Origin: Candidatus Auribacterota bacterium
Lineage (GTDB): Bacteria; Auribacterota; JAFGBW01; JAFGJP01
Direction: 5' to 3'
Length of the DNA stretch: 41,949 bases
NCBI GenBank assembly: GCA_023144635.1
Contig: JAGLFH010000044.1
Span: 1-41,949 of the forward strand
The position numbers and the translations under genes were made by a program. The notes beneath the pieces are model-generated. The model was given only the letters and a program-made list of their open reading frames with translations, had not been told where the DNA came from and ran no database searches. Below are positions 31,327-39,721 of this stretch, one piece after another. Numbering within the stretch: position 1 is the stretch's first letter; each line of letters opens with the position of its first letter.

Positions 31327-32390
31327 AGAGAAAAATAACTGAAGATATATATAATGACGCAATTAAAGAACTAGGAAGTAATAGCTGGGCAAAAATTATA
31401 GAAGTGAATACTGAAGAAGCTCTTATTAAATATAGAGAAGAAGTTAGAGATGATATACATAATAGTGCTCCTTTAGTAAAAATTCTGACTGATGGATTAC
31501 GATTTTTTGAGGATGAAGAATTATCATGGTTAAAAATTATTGATGATGCAGAGCATATTCAATTCGAAATAGCTGCAACAGATCACGAGGAATTTAAAAA
31601 AAACTATATAATTAAATCAGCTTCTAATAATCCAAATAAAGCACTTGAAATTACAGCAATTGATAGAATTCTTGATAGAACATTAGAGAATACAATGATA
31701 ATTACAAAAAATAATATATGGTTCCAGACGTTCCATAATGTTAGAGGAGCGGCAGAGCCTCCAGTACTTAAGATGAAAAGAGGTGATTATTCTATTCAAG
31801 GGATAGACAATATCTTTTGGTCTGATTATAATTCTAGAATTTATAAGAAACCAAAGTTTAAATTAAAATTTACCGCAGACGGGAAAAAATACTTTGAAGA
31901 AATAAAAAGTAATGAGAAAAACAAGGAAGGGTATGAGGAGAAAGAAATAATATCTCCTTTTTTCATATCAGATTATAAAATTATTATTAAACCAGGAACA
32001 AAACGCAAAGGTGTTTTGATAATCAATGATAAAATTATAATTGAGATATCTGCTATTGAAAGTGATTTATGTGTGGTTATGAAAAAACAATTAAAAAGGG
32101 ATTGGAAAAATATTGGAGGACGACATCCTGTTGAAGTAGGATGGGTCTCTTTTGATGAATTCAGGAATTATGTATCAGGTTGGGAAGAGTATGAAAATAA
32201 AGGCAACATTGAATCAGAAGGAAATGTAATAGATGATGGTGTTATTAGAAATGCTATTAATTTACTGAATAAAAAAATTCGAAAAGCTTTAGGTATTAAG
32301 AATAATAAAGACGATTTGATAGAAAATGGAAGAAGATATGGAAAAGAAGGACATTATCGTTTTAGAGTATATCCTAATCTGATCTATTGA
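31323..32390 (+). CDS. Unknown protein with possible C-terminal winged helix (355 aa)
   Basis: It is translationally coupled to the HAD gene (ATGA overlap). No domain is recognised in the first 300 residues, which alternate helices and beta strands and are rich in Lys, Glu and Ile. The last 45 residues (NLLNKKIRKALGIKNNKDDL, then IENGRRYGKEGHYRF) resemble the effector winged helix of OmpR-type proteins, where a recognition helix is followed by a L.E..RG.GYRF-type wing. A DNA-binding role is a weak inference. Confidence 0.5.
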   Translation: MKRKITEDIYNDAIKELGSNSWAKIIEVNTEEALIKYREEVRDDIHNSAPLVKILTDGLRFFEDEELSWLKIIDDAEHIQFEIAATDHEEFKKNYIIKSASNNPNKALEITAIDRILDRTLENTMIITKNNIWFQTFHNVRGAAEPPVLKMKRGDYSIQGIDNIFWSDYNSRIYKKPKFKLKFTADGKKYFEEIKSNEKNKEGYEEKEIISPFFISDYKIIIKPGTKRKGVLIINDKIIIEISAIESDLCVVMKKQLKRDWKNIGGRHPVEVGWVSFDEFRNYVSGWEEYENKGNIESEGNVIDDGVIRNAINLLNKKIRKALGIKNNKDDLIENGRRYGKEGHYRFRVYPNLIY

Positions 32391-32399
32391 ATAAATAAG

Positions 32400-32741
32400 T
32401 TATTTCTTGATTTTCTTCTTTAAAAACGTTCCACGAGTATAACCTTCTATTGTTCCCGATTCTCCAGTGTAAATATGTGTTGTATAGTGAATAATTGCAT
32501 CAGCATCTAATTCCATTGCATATTCATACATTCTAAACTTTATCCGATAAAGATTATTTGCAATTCCTAAATCAAGTTCTGTTTCTATGAATGTTGAATG
32601 CATTTTAGGTATGTCTTTATTCACAGACCTTATAGTCTTTACATCTTGATAATCTAAATAATCGTATTCCTCACCAGTAATTTCTTCCAATTCTTTTTTG
32701 TCTCCTTGACAAAACGTTATTTTCTTTATTGTTTTTTTCAT
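32400..32741 (-). CDS. Hypothetical protein, weakly YbjQ-like (113 aa)
   Basis: The C-terminal half MYEYAMELDADAIIHYTTHI followed by YTRGTFLKKK resembles the A...GADAV.HY...G....G..LK pattern of small YbjQ/UPF0145-type beta proteins, but the match is weak. The start ATG 32741 has AGGA about 10 bases upstream, inside the end of a 21-codon leader frame. It converges with the preceding plus-strand gene, 9 bp apart. Confidence 0.5.
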   Translation of the reverse strand: MKKTIKKITFCQGDKKELEEITGEEYDYLDYQDVKTIRSVNKDIPKMHSTFIETELDLGIANNLYRIKFRMYEYAMELDADAIIHYTTHIYTGESGTIEGYTRGTFLKKKIKK

Positions 32742-32754
32742 TTTTAAAAATGTC

Positions 32755-32820
32755 CTATCTAAAGGCTTTAAAAGCTTTGCGATAAGATAGTATTAAGATA
32801 TTCCTTCCACATTTGCTCAT
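32755..32820 (-). CDS. Possible 21-residue leader peptide
   Basis: GGGAGGG is a near-perfect ribosome site 8 or so bases before this ATG. The frame MSKCGRNILILSYRKAFKAF ends 13 bp before the 113-aa gene. The strong site in front of a tiny frame and the weak site in front of the larger gene suggest a translated leader. The sequence around its stop contains the near-palindrome AAAGCTTTTAAAGCCTTT. Confidence 0.35.
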   Translation of the reverse strand: MSKCGRNILILSYRKAFKAFR

Positions 32821-32959
32821 TTATAATATCCCTCCCTGCAAGCAAATACAAAATTACTAAAAGATGTATGTAAGACTTCACTAAGATTCCACTGATATTT
32901 TAGTTTACCTTTTTTTGTTATAAAATTTCATTAGAAATAATTAAAACTGGAGGAATATT

Positions 32960-33076
32960 ATGGGGTGGAATGGTTGGAAACTTAAAGTAATTTTAAACGT
33001 AAAAATTGATTTAATAAAGTTATTAAAACTGTTGATTATTATTATCCTTCTCTTTATTTATTTTGGAATTTTATAA
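32960..33076 (+). CDS. Tiny single-pass membrane protein (38 aa)
   Basis: GGAGGA stands before the ATG. MGWNGWKLKVILNVKIDLIK is followed by a membrane helix (LLKLLIIIILLFIYFGIL) to the end. It lies 14 bp before the lipoprotein gene and is too short for usual gene callers. Function unknown. Confidence 0.5.
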   Translation: MGWNGWKLKVILNVKIDLIKLLKLLIIIILLFIYFGIL

Positions 33077-33090
33077 AGGTAGATTAGTAT

Positions 33091-33747
33091 ATGAAAAAAA
33101 TAATCATTTTCTTTTCGCTTTTTATAATGGGTTGCACTTCCACTAAGCCTTATGTGAAAGAAAAACAGCCTCAAACTATCTATGATAACTATACCCTTGT
33201 TCTTGAGAAATTGATTAAGAACCCAACAGTCAATTTTGAAAACATCCAAGAGATTGCCTATAGAAATTCCCCTGAAATTAAAATGTTAGAACTGAGAATA
33301 AGTTCATATATAGGTAAAAGAGATTCATCTAAAAAGAGAGCTTCTTCGGGTTTGAATTTAATAAGAAGCAGTACTTCGGTGTCAGGTATATTAGGTTTTC
33401 TTTCTAAGATAATTTCAGGAAAAGACAAAAAAGAAAATTTGGAAATATTAAAAGTCCGATTAGAAAAAGCAAAAATTGTTATTTCTCAAAAACTGGCAAA
33501 GGAAATCCAAAAACTGGTAAAAGTCAGAAGAGAGATCAATAAGCTGGAATCAATAGTCAAAGAAAATCAGATGAAAGAAAAAATAGACAGATACTTTGAG
33601 AGTCTTGGCTTTGCTAAATCGGATAAGAATGAGGATATAAAGAAAATAGAAAAGCTTTTTGATAAAGCAGTTTCCAGAGAAGCAGATATTGAAAGGAATA
33701 TTTATGAAATCTGTGGATTAATAAAACTATCAGGAGGGAGGGAATGA
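33091..33747 (+). CDS. Lipoprotein with TolC-like coiled coil
   Basis: Lipobox LFIMGC places the lipidated Cys at residue 15. Residues about 48-80 (IQEIAYRNSPEIKMLELRIS) resemble the start of outer-membrane efflux (TolC-type) repeats, followed by a long coiled coil (about 110-200). At 218 residues it is only half a TolC protomer. It overlaps the ATPase gene by 4 bp, so they likely form an envelope complex with the membrane ATPase and the YdjM-like protein. Confidence 0.7.
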   Translation: MKKIIIFFSLFIMGCTSTKPYVKEKQPQTIYDNYTLVLEKLIKNPTVNFENIQEIAYRNSPEIKMLELRISSYIGKRDSSKKRASSGLNLIRSSTSVSGILGFLSKIISGKDKKENLEILKVRLEKAKIVISQKLAKEIQKLVKVRREINKLESIVKENQMKEKIDRYFESLGFAKSDKNEDIKKIEKLFDKAVSREADIERNIYEICGLIKLSGGRE

Positions 33748-34655
33748 TTACAGACAAATTAACAGAATTATCTGGCAGGATTAAAGATATTAAGGAGATT
33801 TATAGACTTCTTAATAAGAATGTAAATGTTCTCATTACAGCAAGAGAAAGATTAGTGGGAAAAACATTTGTTTTTAAAGGGGTTTACCATGCATTTGCTA
33901 ATGCTCCTCTTAATAAGACAAAAATTATCTATCTTAAAGCTAATGGAGCAAAAATAGATTTAGAAGAGATTATTTTTCTTATGTCAGAGAAGAAATACAA
34001 CGACTTATATGATCCTGATTTAAAAGAGCAGTCCTTCAATGAATTCAGAAAGGGTAATCAACAGCAGTTGGAAAGAAGAATTCTGACAAGCTTGAAAAGT
34101 GCTTCAAACAACTATTTGATTTTTATTGAGGAAAGAAAAAAACTTACTGAAAGCATAAGACTTTTCCTGTCTGAACTCATGAAAACAGGAAAGGTTACTA
34201 TTGCAGCAGAATCAAACAGCCTCAGTGATGCAAAAATCAGAGAGTTTTATCAAGGGTTTGACAAGTATGAGATCAAAAAGCTGGATGATAGAAAAATGGG
34301 ATTATTATTCGATTATTTCGTAAAAGAAGATGTCTTAAAAATTAAAGATGAGGACTATGGAGAGATTAAGGAAAAACTTCTTATTCAGTGTGCAGGTAAT
34401 ATCGGCAAGCTTAAGGAGAAGCTGGAAAGAGGTAATAAGGAAAAAAACATAAAAAAGGAAGATATCCTGGAAAAATTCCCATCATCTTTTAAAAAAGAAA
34501 TTGGAATAGGTGGAAGCTTGATCATATTGCTAATTGCCGGCATGGCTTATCGCTATTTTCTTCGTGGTTTAGGTTCTGTTACCGACAAAGTTGCTGGTGG
34601 AATAATATTTGCCATAAGCCTTTGCATTTATCGTATCTTAACCTTTTTCAAATAG
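33744..34655 (+). CDS. AAA-like ATPase with degenerate Walker A and C-terminal membrane anchor
   Basis: GGAGGGAGG precedes the ATG. A P-loop-like region NVLITARERLVGKTFVFKG keeps GKT but has lost the first Gly, and YLIFIEERKKL may be Walker B. The arrangement resembles ExeA/MNS2-type or STAND ATPases. Two membrane helices (about 248-268 and 280-298) close the protein. Whether it still hydrolyses ATP is doubtful. It lies between the lipoprotein and the YdjM-like gene in one operon. Confidence 0.6.
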   Translation: MITDKLTELSGRIKDIKEIYRLLNKNVNVLITARERLVGKTFVFKGVYHAFANAPLNKTKIIYLKANGAKIDLEEIIFLMSEKKYNDLYDPDLKEQSFNEFRKGNQQQLERRILTSLKSASNNYLIFIEERKKLTESIRLFLSELMKTGKVTIAAESNSLSDAKIREFYQGFDKYEIKKLDDRKMGLLFDYFVKEDVLKIKDEDYGEIKEKLLIQCAGNIGKLKEKLERGNKEKNIKKEDILEKFPSSFKKEIGIGGSLIILLIAGMAYRYFLRGLGSVTDKVAGGIIFAISLCIYRILTFFK

Positions 34656-34667
34656 GAGAGGCATACA

Positions 34668-35954
34668 ATGACTGCACCAACACATATTTTTGCTTCTGTG
34701 GTTTATCTGCTGTTAGCGGCACTTATGCTGAGATGTCTGGATTTGTCATGGCCTTATATCGCCTTTACTGTACTTTCAGGCTTAATTTCAGATATTGATA
34801 ATCCAAAATCAATTATTGGATTTTTATTCCAGCGTTTTGTATATGCAATCAGTTTACGTAAATTAGATTTATCAAAGATATTAGAACATCGTGGGTTTAC
34901 TCATTCATTGTTGTTTTGTTTTATTAGCTCTATTATCCTTTATTGTATAAATCCAAAACTAATCAGCTATTTTTCTATTGGATTCATTTCTCATCTTTAT
35001 CTCGATTCCTGCCAAAAGAAAGGGATCAAATTATTCGGATTTGGAAATTTTTATGGTCGGTTCTCTTTGAAACGGCATATTCCTTTACGTTCTTCTTCTG
35101 AATATTATGTTCTTTCTTCTTTCCTGCTGGTAATACTCCTTTGTTCATTAATTATTTCCAAAGGTGGCACAAACCATTTGCTTAGAAAGGCACTGGGTAC
35201 ATTAAAGGTAACAATTGAGGATATCAGAGAATTAAAAGATTACAGGCTTTTCCTTATTATAAAAGATGGTAACCAAAAAAAAGAATATGAAATAGTTGAT
35301 TGTCTAGGCAAGGATATAATCATAATTTTAAAAGATAATATACCCCTATCATATGGAACAAGAAAAGACTGCAACATAAATTCTGATGACAAAAAATCAT
35401 ACGTAAAAAAGAAAAAGAAAATACATAAGGTTACTTTTCCATTCATATTAAAAGATAAAACCCTAGGACATCTTCAAAACAAGATAGATTCTTCTTATCC
35501 TTATTACCTCACAGGAAATGCAACTTTAAAGAAACCCGTTGAAATACCTTATTTTATTAACAGATATAATTCTATTACTGGTGGTGGGGACAAACTGAAT
35601 TTCTCATTCTTAAGAATTGAAGATCTTCAATTGTATGGGATAGAGGACACAGAAGTAAAATTTGGTGATTTCAAAGTAACGTACAAAGTTTTAGACGGTC
35701 AGGATGTCTCTTCATTAATGGTGAGAATTAACAAATCCATATCTAATGAAATAGAAGAAGCTGAAAAGAGAATAGCTAAGCTTAGAAGAATTCTATCCAA
35801 CAAGGATTTAACAACCGAAGTCCAAAGAATATTTGATGTTAAAAAAGATGAAGAATCTATTTACACAAATACTTTGAGGAAGAAAGCTCAAAAGCTATTG
35901 GAACAGGAAGAAAATTATTTATCTCTGCTGTATCAAACAGGGAAAGGAAAATAA
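34668..35954 (+). CDS. YdjM-like membrane metal-dependent hydrolase with long C-terminal extension
   Basis: AGGAGAGG precedes the ATG. The N-terminal 170 residues carry the DUF457/YdjM signature: TH at 5-6, SDIDNPKS, HRGFTHS and SHLYLD within four or five membrane helices. The usual family member is about 170-200 residues; here another roughly 250 residues follow, beta-rich then coiled coil (about 355-428). I do not recognise the extension. It ends in a TAATG overlap with the Xer-like gene. Confidence 0.8.
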   Translation: MTAPTHIFASVVYLLLAALMLRCLDLSWPYIAFTVLSGLISDIDNPKSIIGFLFQRFVYAISLRKLDLSKILEHRGFTHSLLFCFISSIILYCINPKLISYFSIGFISHLYLDSCQKKGIKLFGFGNFYGRFSLKRHIPLRSSSEYYVLSSFLLVILLCSLIISKGGTNHLLRKALGTLKVTIEDIRELKDYRLFLIIKDGNQKKEYEIVDCLGKDIIIILKDNIPLSYGTRKDCNINSDDKKSYVKKKKKIHKVTFPFILKDKTLGHLQNKIDSSYPYYLTGNATLKKPVEIPYFINRYNSITGGGDKLNFSFLRIEDLQLYGIEDTEVKFGDFKVTYKVLDGQDVSSLMVRINKSISNEIEEAEKRIAKLRRILSNKDLTTEVQRIFDVKKDEESIYTNTLRKKAQKLLEQEENYLSLLYQTGKGK

Positions 35955-36808
35955 TGGATATTCTTCAGGAATACAAAAGATATTTGAAGCTTGGTAGAAA
36001 ATCTCAGGCTTCTATTTACCAGTATATGAATGACATTAAGCTGTATAAAAAAGTTACTGGAAAAAGCTTTATAGAGGCTTCTGTTAAAGATACTGAATGT
36101 TTTCTTGAAGGGCTTATTGAAAAGGGAAATGAGAATACAACACTCCTTAGAAAAATAGCCTCTTTACGGAGTTTCTATTCATTTTGCAGATTAAAAAATC
36201 TGATAAAGGAAAACCCTCTATCAGATATTCCAAAATTTAGAATCAGAGAGAAAGAATTGAAAGTACTTTCAAAAAATGAAATACAGGTAATTTTAGAGAC
36301 TCTTGAATACTATCCAGAGACTCTTGCAGGAAAGGAAATAAATCGCATATTCAGGATAATGTATTTTCTTGCAATGAGAGTTTCTGAAATAAGAAACCTG
36401 AACATCTCAGATATTCATATCCAGCAGGATAGCTATGTCACTTTTATTGGCAAATCCAATAAGAAAAGATCATTGCCTTTAGTAAATGCCAGCTTGCTTG
36501 ACTCATTGATAAGTTGGCTTAGCTTCAGAAAAAGATTTTCCGGAGAGGCACTGTTTATTACCAGGAATCAAAAAAGAGTTTCTGTAAGAACAATTCAAAG
36601 ATGGATAAGGGAACTTGGAAAGAAAGCTGGCTTAGAGGATTCACTTAGTCCCCATATGCTTCGTAGGACGTTAGCAACACATCTTTCTGATATGGGGGTT
36701 GATATTGCCTTTATAGGGGATTTACTTTCGCATAAAAACCTCAATACAACAAGACGCTATGCAAAAATTAGCGATAAAAAGAGGCGAGAGGTCTTGAGTT
36801 TGCTATGA
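35954..36808 (+). CDS. Xer-like tyrosine recombinase
   Basis: A core-binding domain (about 1-90) and catalytic domain with R142 (AMRVSEIR), K167, H234-x-x-R237 (HMLRRTLATH), H260 (LLSHKNLNTTRRY) and Y269. At 284 residues it has XerC/XerD size. It overlaps the YdjM-like gene by one base, so it belongs to that operon, unlike the chromosomal XerCD genes. A dif-like dyad with a 6-bp centre lies 85 bp after its stop and may be its target. Confidence 0.9.
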   Translation: MDILQEYKRYLKLGRKSQASIYQYMNDIKLYKKVTGKSFIEASVKDTECFLEGLIEKGNENTTLLRKIASLRSFYSFCRLKNLIKENPLSDIPKFRIREKELKVLSKNEIQVILETLEYYPETLAGKEINRIFRIMYFLAMRVSEIRNLNISDIHIQQDSYVTFIGKSNKKRSLPLVNASLLDSLISWLSFRKRFSGEALFITRNQKRVSVRTIQRWIRELGKKAGLEDSLSPHMLRRTLATHLSDMGVDIAFIGDLLSHKNLNTTRRYAKISDKKRREVLSLL

Positions 36809-36852
36809 ATTCTATTAATTTAGTTAAAAATTTAATTTTTTTTATTTTTAGT

Positions 36853-36885
36853 AGCCAGAAAACCGAAATTTTCCTTTTTCTGGCT
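36853..36885. repeat. Perfect 10-bp inverted repeat after the Xer-like gene
   Basis: AGCCAGAAAA and TTTTCTGGCT, 13 bases apart, form a good RNA stem or protein site. There is no strong T tract, so terminator function is uncertain. Confidence 0.6.
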
Positions 36886-36890
36886 GGTTT

Positions 36891-36916
36891 GACGTGAAAT
36901 GTAAATATTTCACGAC
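36891..36916. repeat. dif-like dyad (10-bp arms, 6-bp centre)
   Basis: GACGTGAAAT and ATTTCACGAC surround GTAAAT; eight inner positions per arm are perfectly complementary. The arm-centre-arm spacing matches Xer recombination sites (11-6-11). Confidence 0.5.
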
Positions 36917-37007
36917 ATGATTTTGACCGGTTTTTGGGAATTTTGCAAAGTCAGAAAAAAAAATTAATTCAAGGACAGAATTCTGACCGCTTTCTGTCCA
37001 CTTTTGG
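36914..37007. repeat. Iteron-like direct repeats before the receiver-ParB gene
   Basis: Two copies about 60 bp apart share GACA...TT-TGACCG-TTT-TG...A (36914-36940 and 36974-37000; 19 of 27 positions). The second copy contains the perfect palindrome CAGAATTCTG and the 7-bp inverted pair GGACAGA/TCTGTCC. It ends at the ribosome site of the next gene. This is a likely operator, or a partition or replication site. Confidence 0.5.
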
Positions 37008-37015
37008 AGGTAAAA

Positions 37016-37873
37016 ATGCACAAAATCATCGATGGAATCAGGAATATTTTCAAAAAGAACAAGAATAACTCTGATGAAGAGGCTATCAATTTTGAGTACA
37101 CGCCACTTATTTCAGATCAGGGGGATGTCAAGGTTGCTGTGCTTGAATATTACCAGCAGATGCGCGAGCTGTATGCCAAATATCTTTTAAAAAACGGATA
37201 TGCCTATTTTATAACAGGAGATGAGAATGAGTTCTTAGCTGCCATTGAAGGTTGCAGTGTCATCATTCTGGATGATCATCAGCCTGAAATAAAGGGCTTT
37301 CAGTTGGCTTCTAAACTGAAAACAGAAGACTTTAACCTTCCAGTCATAGTATGTACTGATAACGCGAACTTGGAAGCCTATGAGGAGTTCAAATGCTCTT
37401 TGGCAGATACATATCTTATGAAGCCAATTTCAGAAGAAGAATTCATAAGTTGTATTAATAAAGTTCTAACAGAAGCTGGTCAAAAGCCTGTTGAAATTGA
37501 AAACAAACCTGTAAAAAGAGGCAGGAAGCCACACACTTTTCTCGACATTGTTGAAAAAAGACAAAAGGCATTTCTTGAAAGTGGCTTATCCAAACCTGAA
37601 TTTGCAAGAAGAAATAAAATCAGTATTTCTTCATTAAAGAGCGAATTTCGGATAAATGCTCTGTCTTTTGAAGTAAAAAAATTGATAAAAGAAAATCCGG
37701 ACTGTTTCAAGAAATCCTTTTTTGATCATTTATGTAAGCTGAATGAGCATGGCCTTATTGAAATATGCAGTGAGATTGTGGAAAAGGGCCATAAAGGCTT
37801 TTATTTTGATTTAGTGGCAATAAAGAAAAAAGTTAATGAATATCTCTTATTAGAGAAAAAGATAGAGAAGTAA
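37016..37873 (+). CDS. Receiver domain fused to AT-hook and ParB-like HTH
   Basis: GGAGG at 37006-37010 fixes ATG 37016; a TTG four codons earlier is unlikely. Residues 37-155 form a response-regulator receiver: phospho-acceptor D86 (VIILDDHQP), T114 (VIVCTD) and K136 (YLMKPIS) are kept, while the acidic pair is reduced to E44. KRGRKP (167-172) resembles an AT-hook. Residues 183-258 resemble the ParB/KorB HTH (FARRNKISISSLKSEFRI, then FEVKKLIKENPDCF and EICSEIVEKG). It probably binds the repeats directly upstream. A partition or replication regulator controlled by phosphorylation is inferred. Confidence 0.7.
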   Translation: MHKIIDGIRNIFKKNKNNSDEEAINFEYTPLISDQGDVKVAVLEYYQQMRELYAKYLLKNGYAYFITGDENEFLAAIEGCSVIILDDHQPEIKGFQLASKLKTEDFNLPVIVCTDNANLEAYEEFKCSLADTYLMKPISEEEFISCINKVLTEAGQKPVEIENKPVKRGRKPHTFLDIVEKRQKAFLESGLSKPEFARRNKISISSLKSEFRINALSFEVKKLIKENPDCFKKSFFDHLCKLNEHGLIEICSEIVEKGHKGFYFDLVAIKKKVNEYLLLEKKIEK

Positions 37874-37889
37874 AAAAATTCTTAAGATT

Positions 37890-38120
37890 ATGAAGCAATT
37901 TGAGAAAAAAGAAGAAGAATACATGGACTATAAGGGATTATGCTTTTTCCTGCATATTTCTTATGGCACAGCACGCAATTGGAAGTCTTCTGGCAAGCTT
38001 ACTTATACAACAATTAATGGGAAGATTCTTTTTTCTAAGAAGGTTATTGTTAAAGGATTGAGGAGAAATACTATTCAATCAACAAAGGCTATTTTTGAAG
38101 AAGTAGTTGAGAAGATTTAG
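37890..38120 (+). CDS. Excisionase-like HTH protein
   Basis: ATG 37890 or 37923 (MDYKGLCFFLHISYGTARNW). The core fits HTH_17/AlpA/Xis: helix GLCFFLHI, recognition helix YGTARNWKSSGKL, wing TTINGKILFSKKVIVKGL. It lies 17 bp after the receiver-ParB gene. It could be the directionality factor for one of the neighbouring recombinases, or a small regulator. Confidence 0.65.
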   Translation: MKQFEKKEEEYMDYKGLCFFLHISYGTARNWKSSGKLTYTTINGKILFSKKVIVKGLRRNTIQSTKAIFEEVVEKI

Positions 38121-38138
38121 GTGAAGTATTTTATATGT

Positions 38139-39392
38139 TTATGCTTGGGCCTCCATGTTTACTAACCTAAGCCAAGCTTTAGAGATGTTATTTAATGGTT
38201 CTAATTCTGTTTCATTAACTACTCCAGGTTCAAGTCTGTCTTGCAAAAGTTCTAATAAGTTGTAAAGTATTTCTGAAAAGACAAGGTCTAATATTTCCAC
38301 GGGAAGACTTGGAAGAATAAAATTTACCGCTGTCCCTTCTTGAGCTACAATTACATGTTTAGAGTTTGGTAAAGAATATCTTGTAAGAGAATAATTGCTA
38401 TCATTAATGTTTAATTTTTCTGGTTTTTTAATTGCATTTTGTTTTATTGATACAACATCAAACTCTGTATCTTTTGAGCCAACACTTGCAAGTATAACAC
38501 CATGCTTACAATCCTCTATCTCTTCATATGTTAAAGCATGCGGGAATTTGGGTTTACCATCATCCTTCAAATTTGCTGCTTCAGTACCTGTAGCGGAAAA
38601 AATAATATCAGCATGTCTGAGAAGTATCACTTTTTTATGTATATGAAAACCATCTATAAAAGCACGTAGGAGTTTTCTATCTTCGATATCATAAACATAA
38701 ACATTTAAATCATAGCTACGGAGTGTTCTTGCTACATTTTTACCAATCATACCATATCCAATCACTAAAGCATTTCTGCCAGTGATAGATATCCCATATT
38801 CCCTCAGCATTTTATCCATAGCTTGAACAGCATCACGGCCGACAAAACGTGCCTCAATTCTCTTTAGTTCACTTCGAGCAACTGATCCAATAGGAATTGT
38901 AATTTTATTTTTTTCAACTAGATTTTTGTAACGATTGTGACCAAAGGTTGTGTCTTCTATGATACCTTTAATATAATTATCAGTTTTGGTTTTTTTAATT
39001 TCTTCTTGAAAACGCAATAAAGGTAAAGCAAAATACCCCCCGACATCAATTATTGCTATGGGTTTGCGATCTTTTTTTGACTTTTCATTAGCATCATATA
39101 ATAATTTAAAGCATATATCACTATCTTCCAGTTCCTGATAAGATTTTATTTTAATAATGTTTAAACCATCTTTTTTAAGTTTATTGTAGACGATATTATC
39201 AATGGAATAGGGCTTAGCAATCAGAGCAAATATTTCAGCTCCTGCCTCCATAAGTATTTTTAAAAACTCTTTTGTTGTTGGAAGAATATGTTCAAGAACA
39301 ATCAATCGAGTATTTTTTAAAAGTTTTTTATGATCTTTTTTGCGACTTATTGCTCTTACTATTCGTAATTGAATATCTGCAAAATGATACAT
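38139..39392 (-). CDS. SAHH-like NAD-binding protein lacking catalytic residues
   Basis: It follows the S-adenosylhomocysteine hydrolase order: LEHILPTTKEFLKILMEAGA, GIIEDTTFGHNRY, then the Rossmann motif VIGYGMIGKNVARTL with D/E-type NAD recognition. At the SAHH active-site stretch SVTKSKFDN this protein has SVARSELKR, so the catalytic Lys and Asp are replaced by Arg and Lys. It is likely a divergent family with another substrate or a sensing role. It is the last gene of an operon with a small protein and a CYTH enzyme, 10 bp after the former. Confidence 0.7.
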   Translation of the reverse strand: MYHFADIQLRIVRAISRKKDHKKLLKNTRLIVLEHILPTTKEFLKILMEAGAEIFALIAKPYSIDNIVYNKLKKDGLNIIKIKSYQELEDSDICFKLLYDANEKSKKDRKPIAIIDVGGYFALPLLRFQEEIKKTKTDNYIKGIIEDTTFGHNRYKNLVEKNKITIPIGSVARSELKRIEARFVGRDAVQAMDKMLREYGISITGRNALVIGYGMIGKNVARTLRSYDLNVYVYDIEDRKLLRAFIDGFHIHKKVILLRHADIIFSATGTEAANLKDDGKPKFPHALTYEEIEDCKHGVILASVGSKDTEFDVVSIKQNAIKKPEKLNINDSNYSLTRYSLPNSKHVIVAQEGTAVNFILPSLPVEILDLVFSEILYNLLELLQDRLEPGVVNETELEPLNNISKAWLRLVNMEAQA

Positions 39393-39402
39393 GGAAATCC
39401 TT

Positions 39403-39657
39403 CTATGCTATAGGTTTTACCTGAACAATGCTATATTTGTCAGCCGGATAATGGCTTTCTGCAATTAATCGGGCTTTTTTAGCACTTAAGGCTCCGATAT
39501 AACAACCAAAATCTCCCCTAGAGATTGAAAAGGGAGATGATATTGGCTTGCGAGCTATACGAATATGATATTCATAACTTTTAGAAAATGAATTTTTGCT
39601 CATATTCTCTAATTCTTCCTTTAAAATATCGTCAACTGTTTTGGTTGGGATACTCAT
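39403..39657 (-). CDS. Small hypothetical protein (84 aa)
   Basis: ATG 39657 is preferred because GGAGAA lies 7 bases upstream; ATG 39687 would give 94 residues. MSIPTKTVDDILKEELENMS continues to ISRGDFGCYIGALSAKKARL and ends HYPADKYSIVQVKPIA. Family not recognised. It lies between the CYTH gene (64 bp from this start) and the SAHH-like gene (10 bp), so the three probably act together. Confidence 0.6.
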   Translation of the reverse strand: MSIPTKTVDDILKEELENMSKNSFSKSYEYHIRIARKPISSPFSISRGDFGCYIGALSAKKARLIAESHYPADKYSIVQVKPIA

Positions 39658-39721
39658 TTTAGATTTCTCCTTTTCTCTTTCTTTCATTTTACGAATCCTA
39701 ATGTATTGAATTTATATAAAG

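Noticed and set aside
33733-33743. GGAGGGAGGG as a fragment of the tRNA-Ser attachment core
   Set aside because: Only a ribosome site; the match to the tRNA 3' end does not extend beyond the purine run. No second copy of the tRNA end was found in the window.
37480-37710. Minus-strand ORF inside the receiver-ParB gene
   Set aside because: Shadow frame; the plus-strand protein has recognisable domains and a strong ribosome site.
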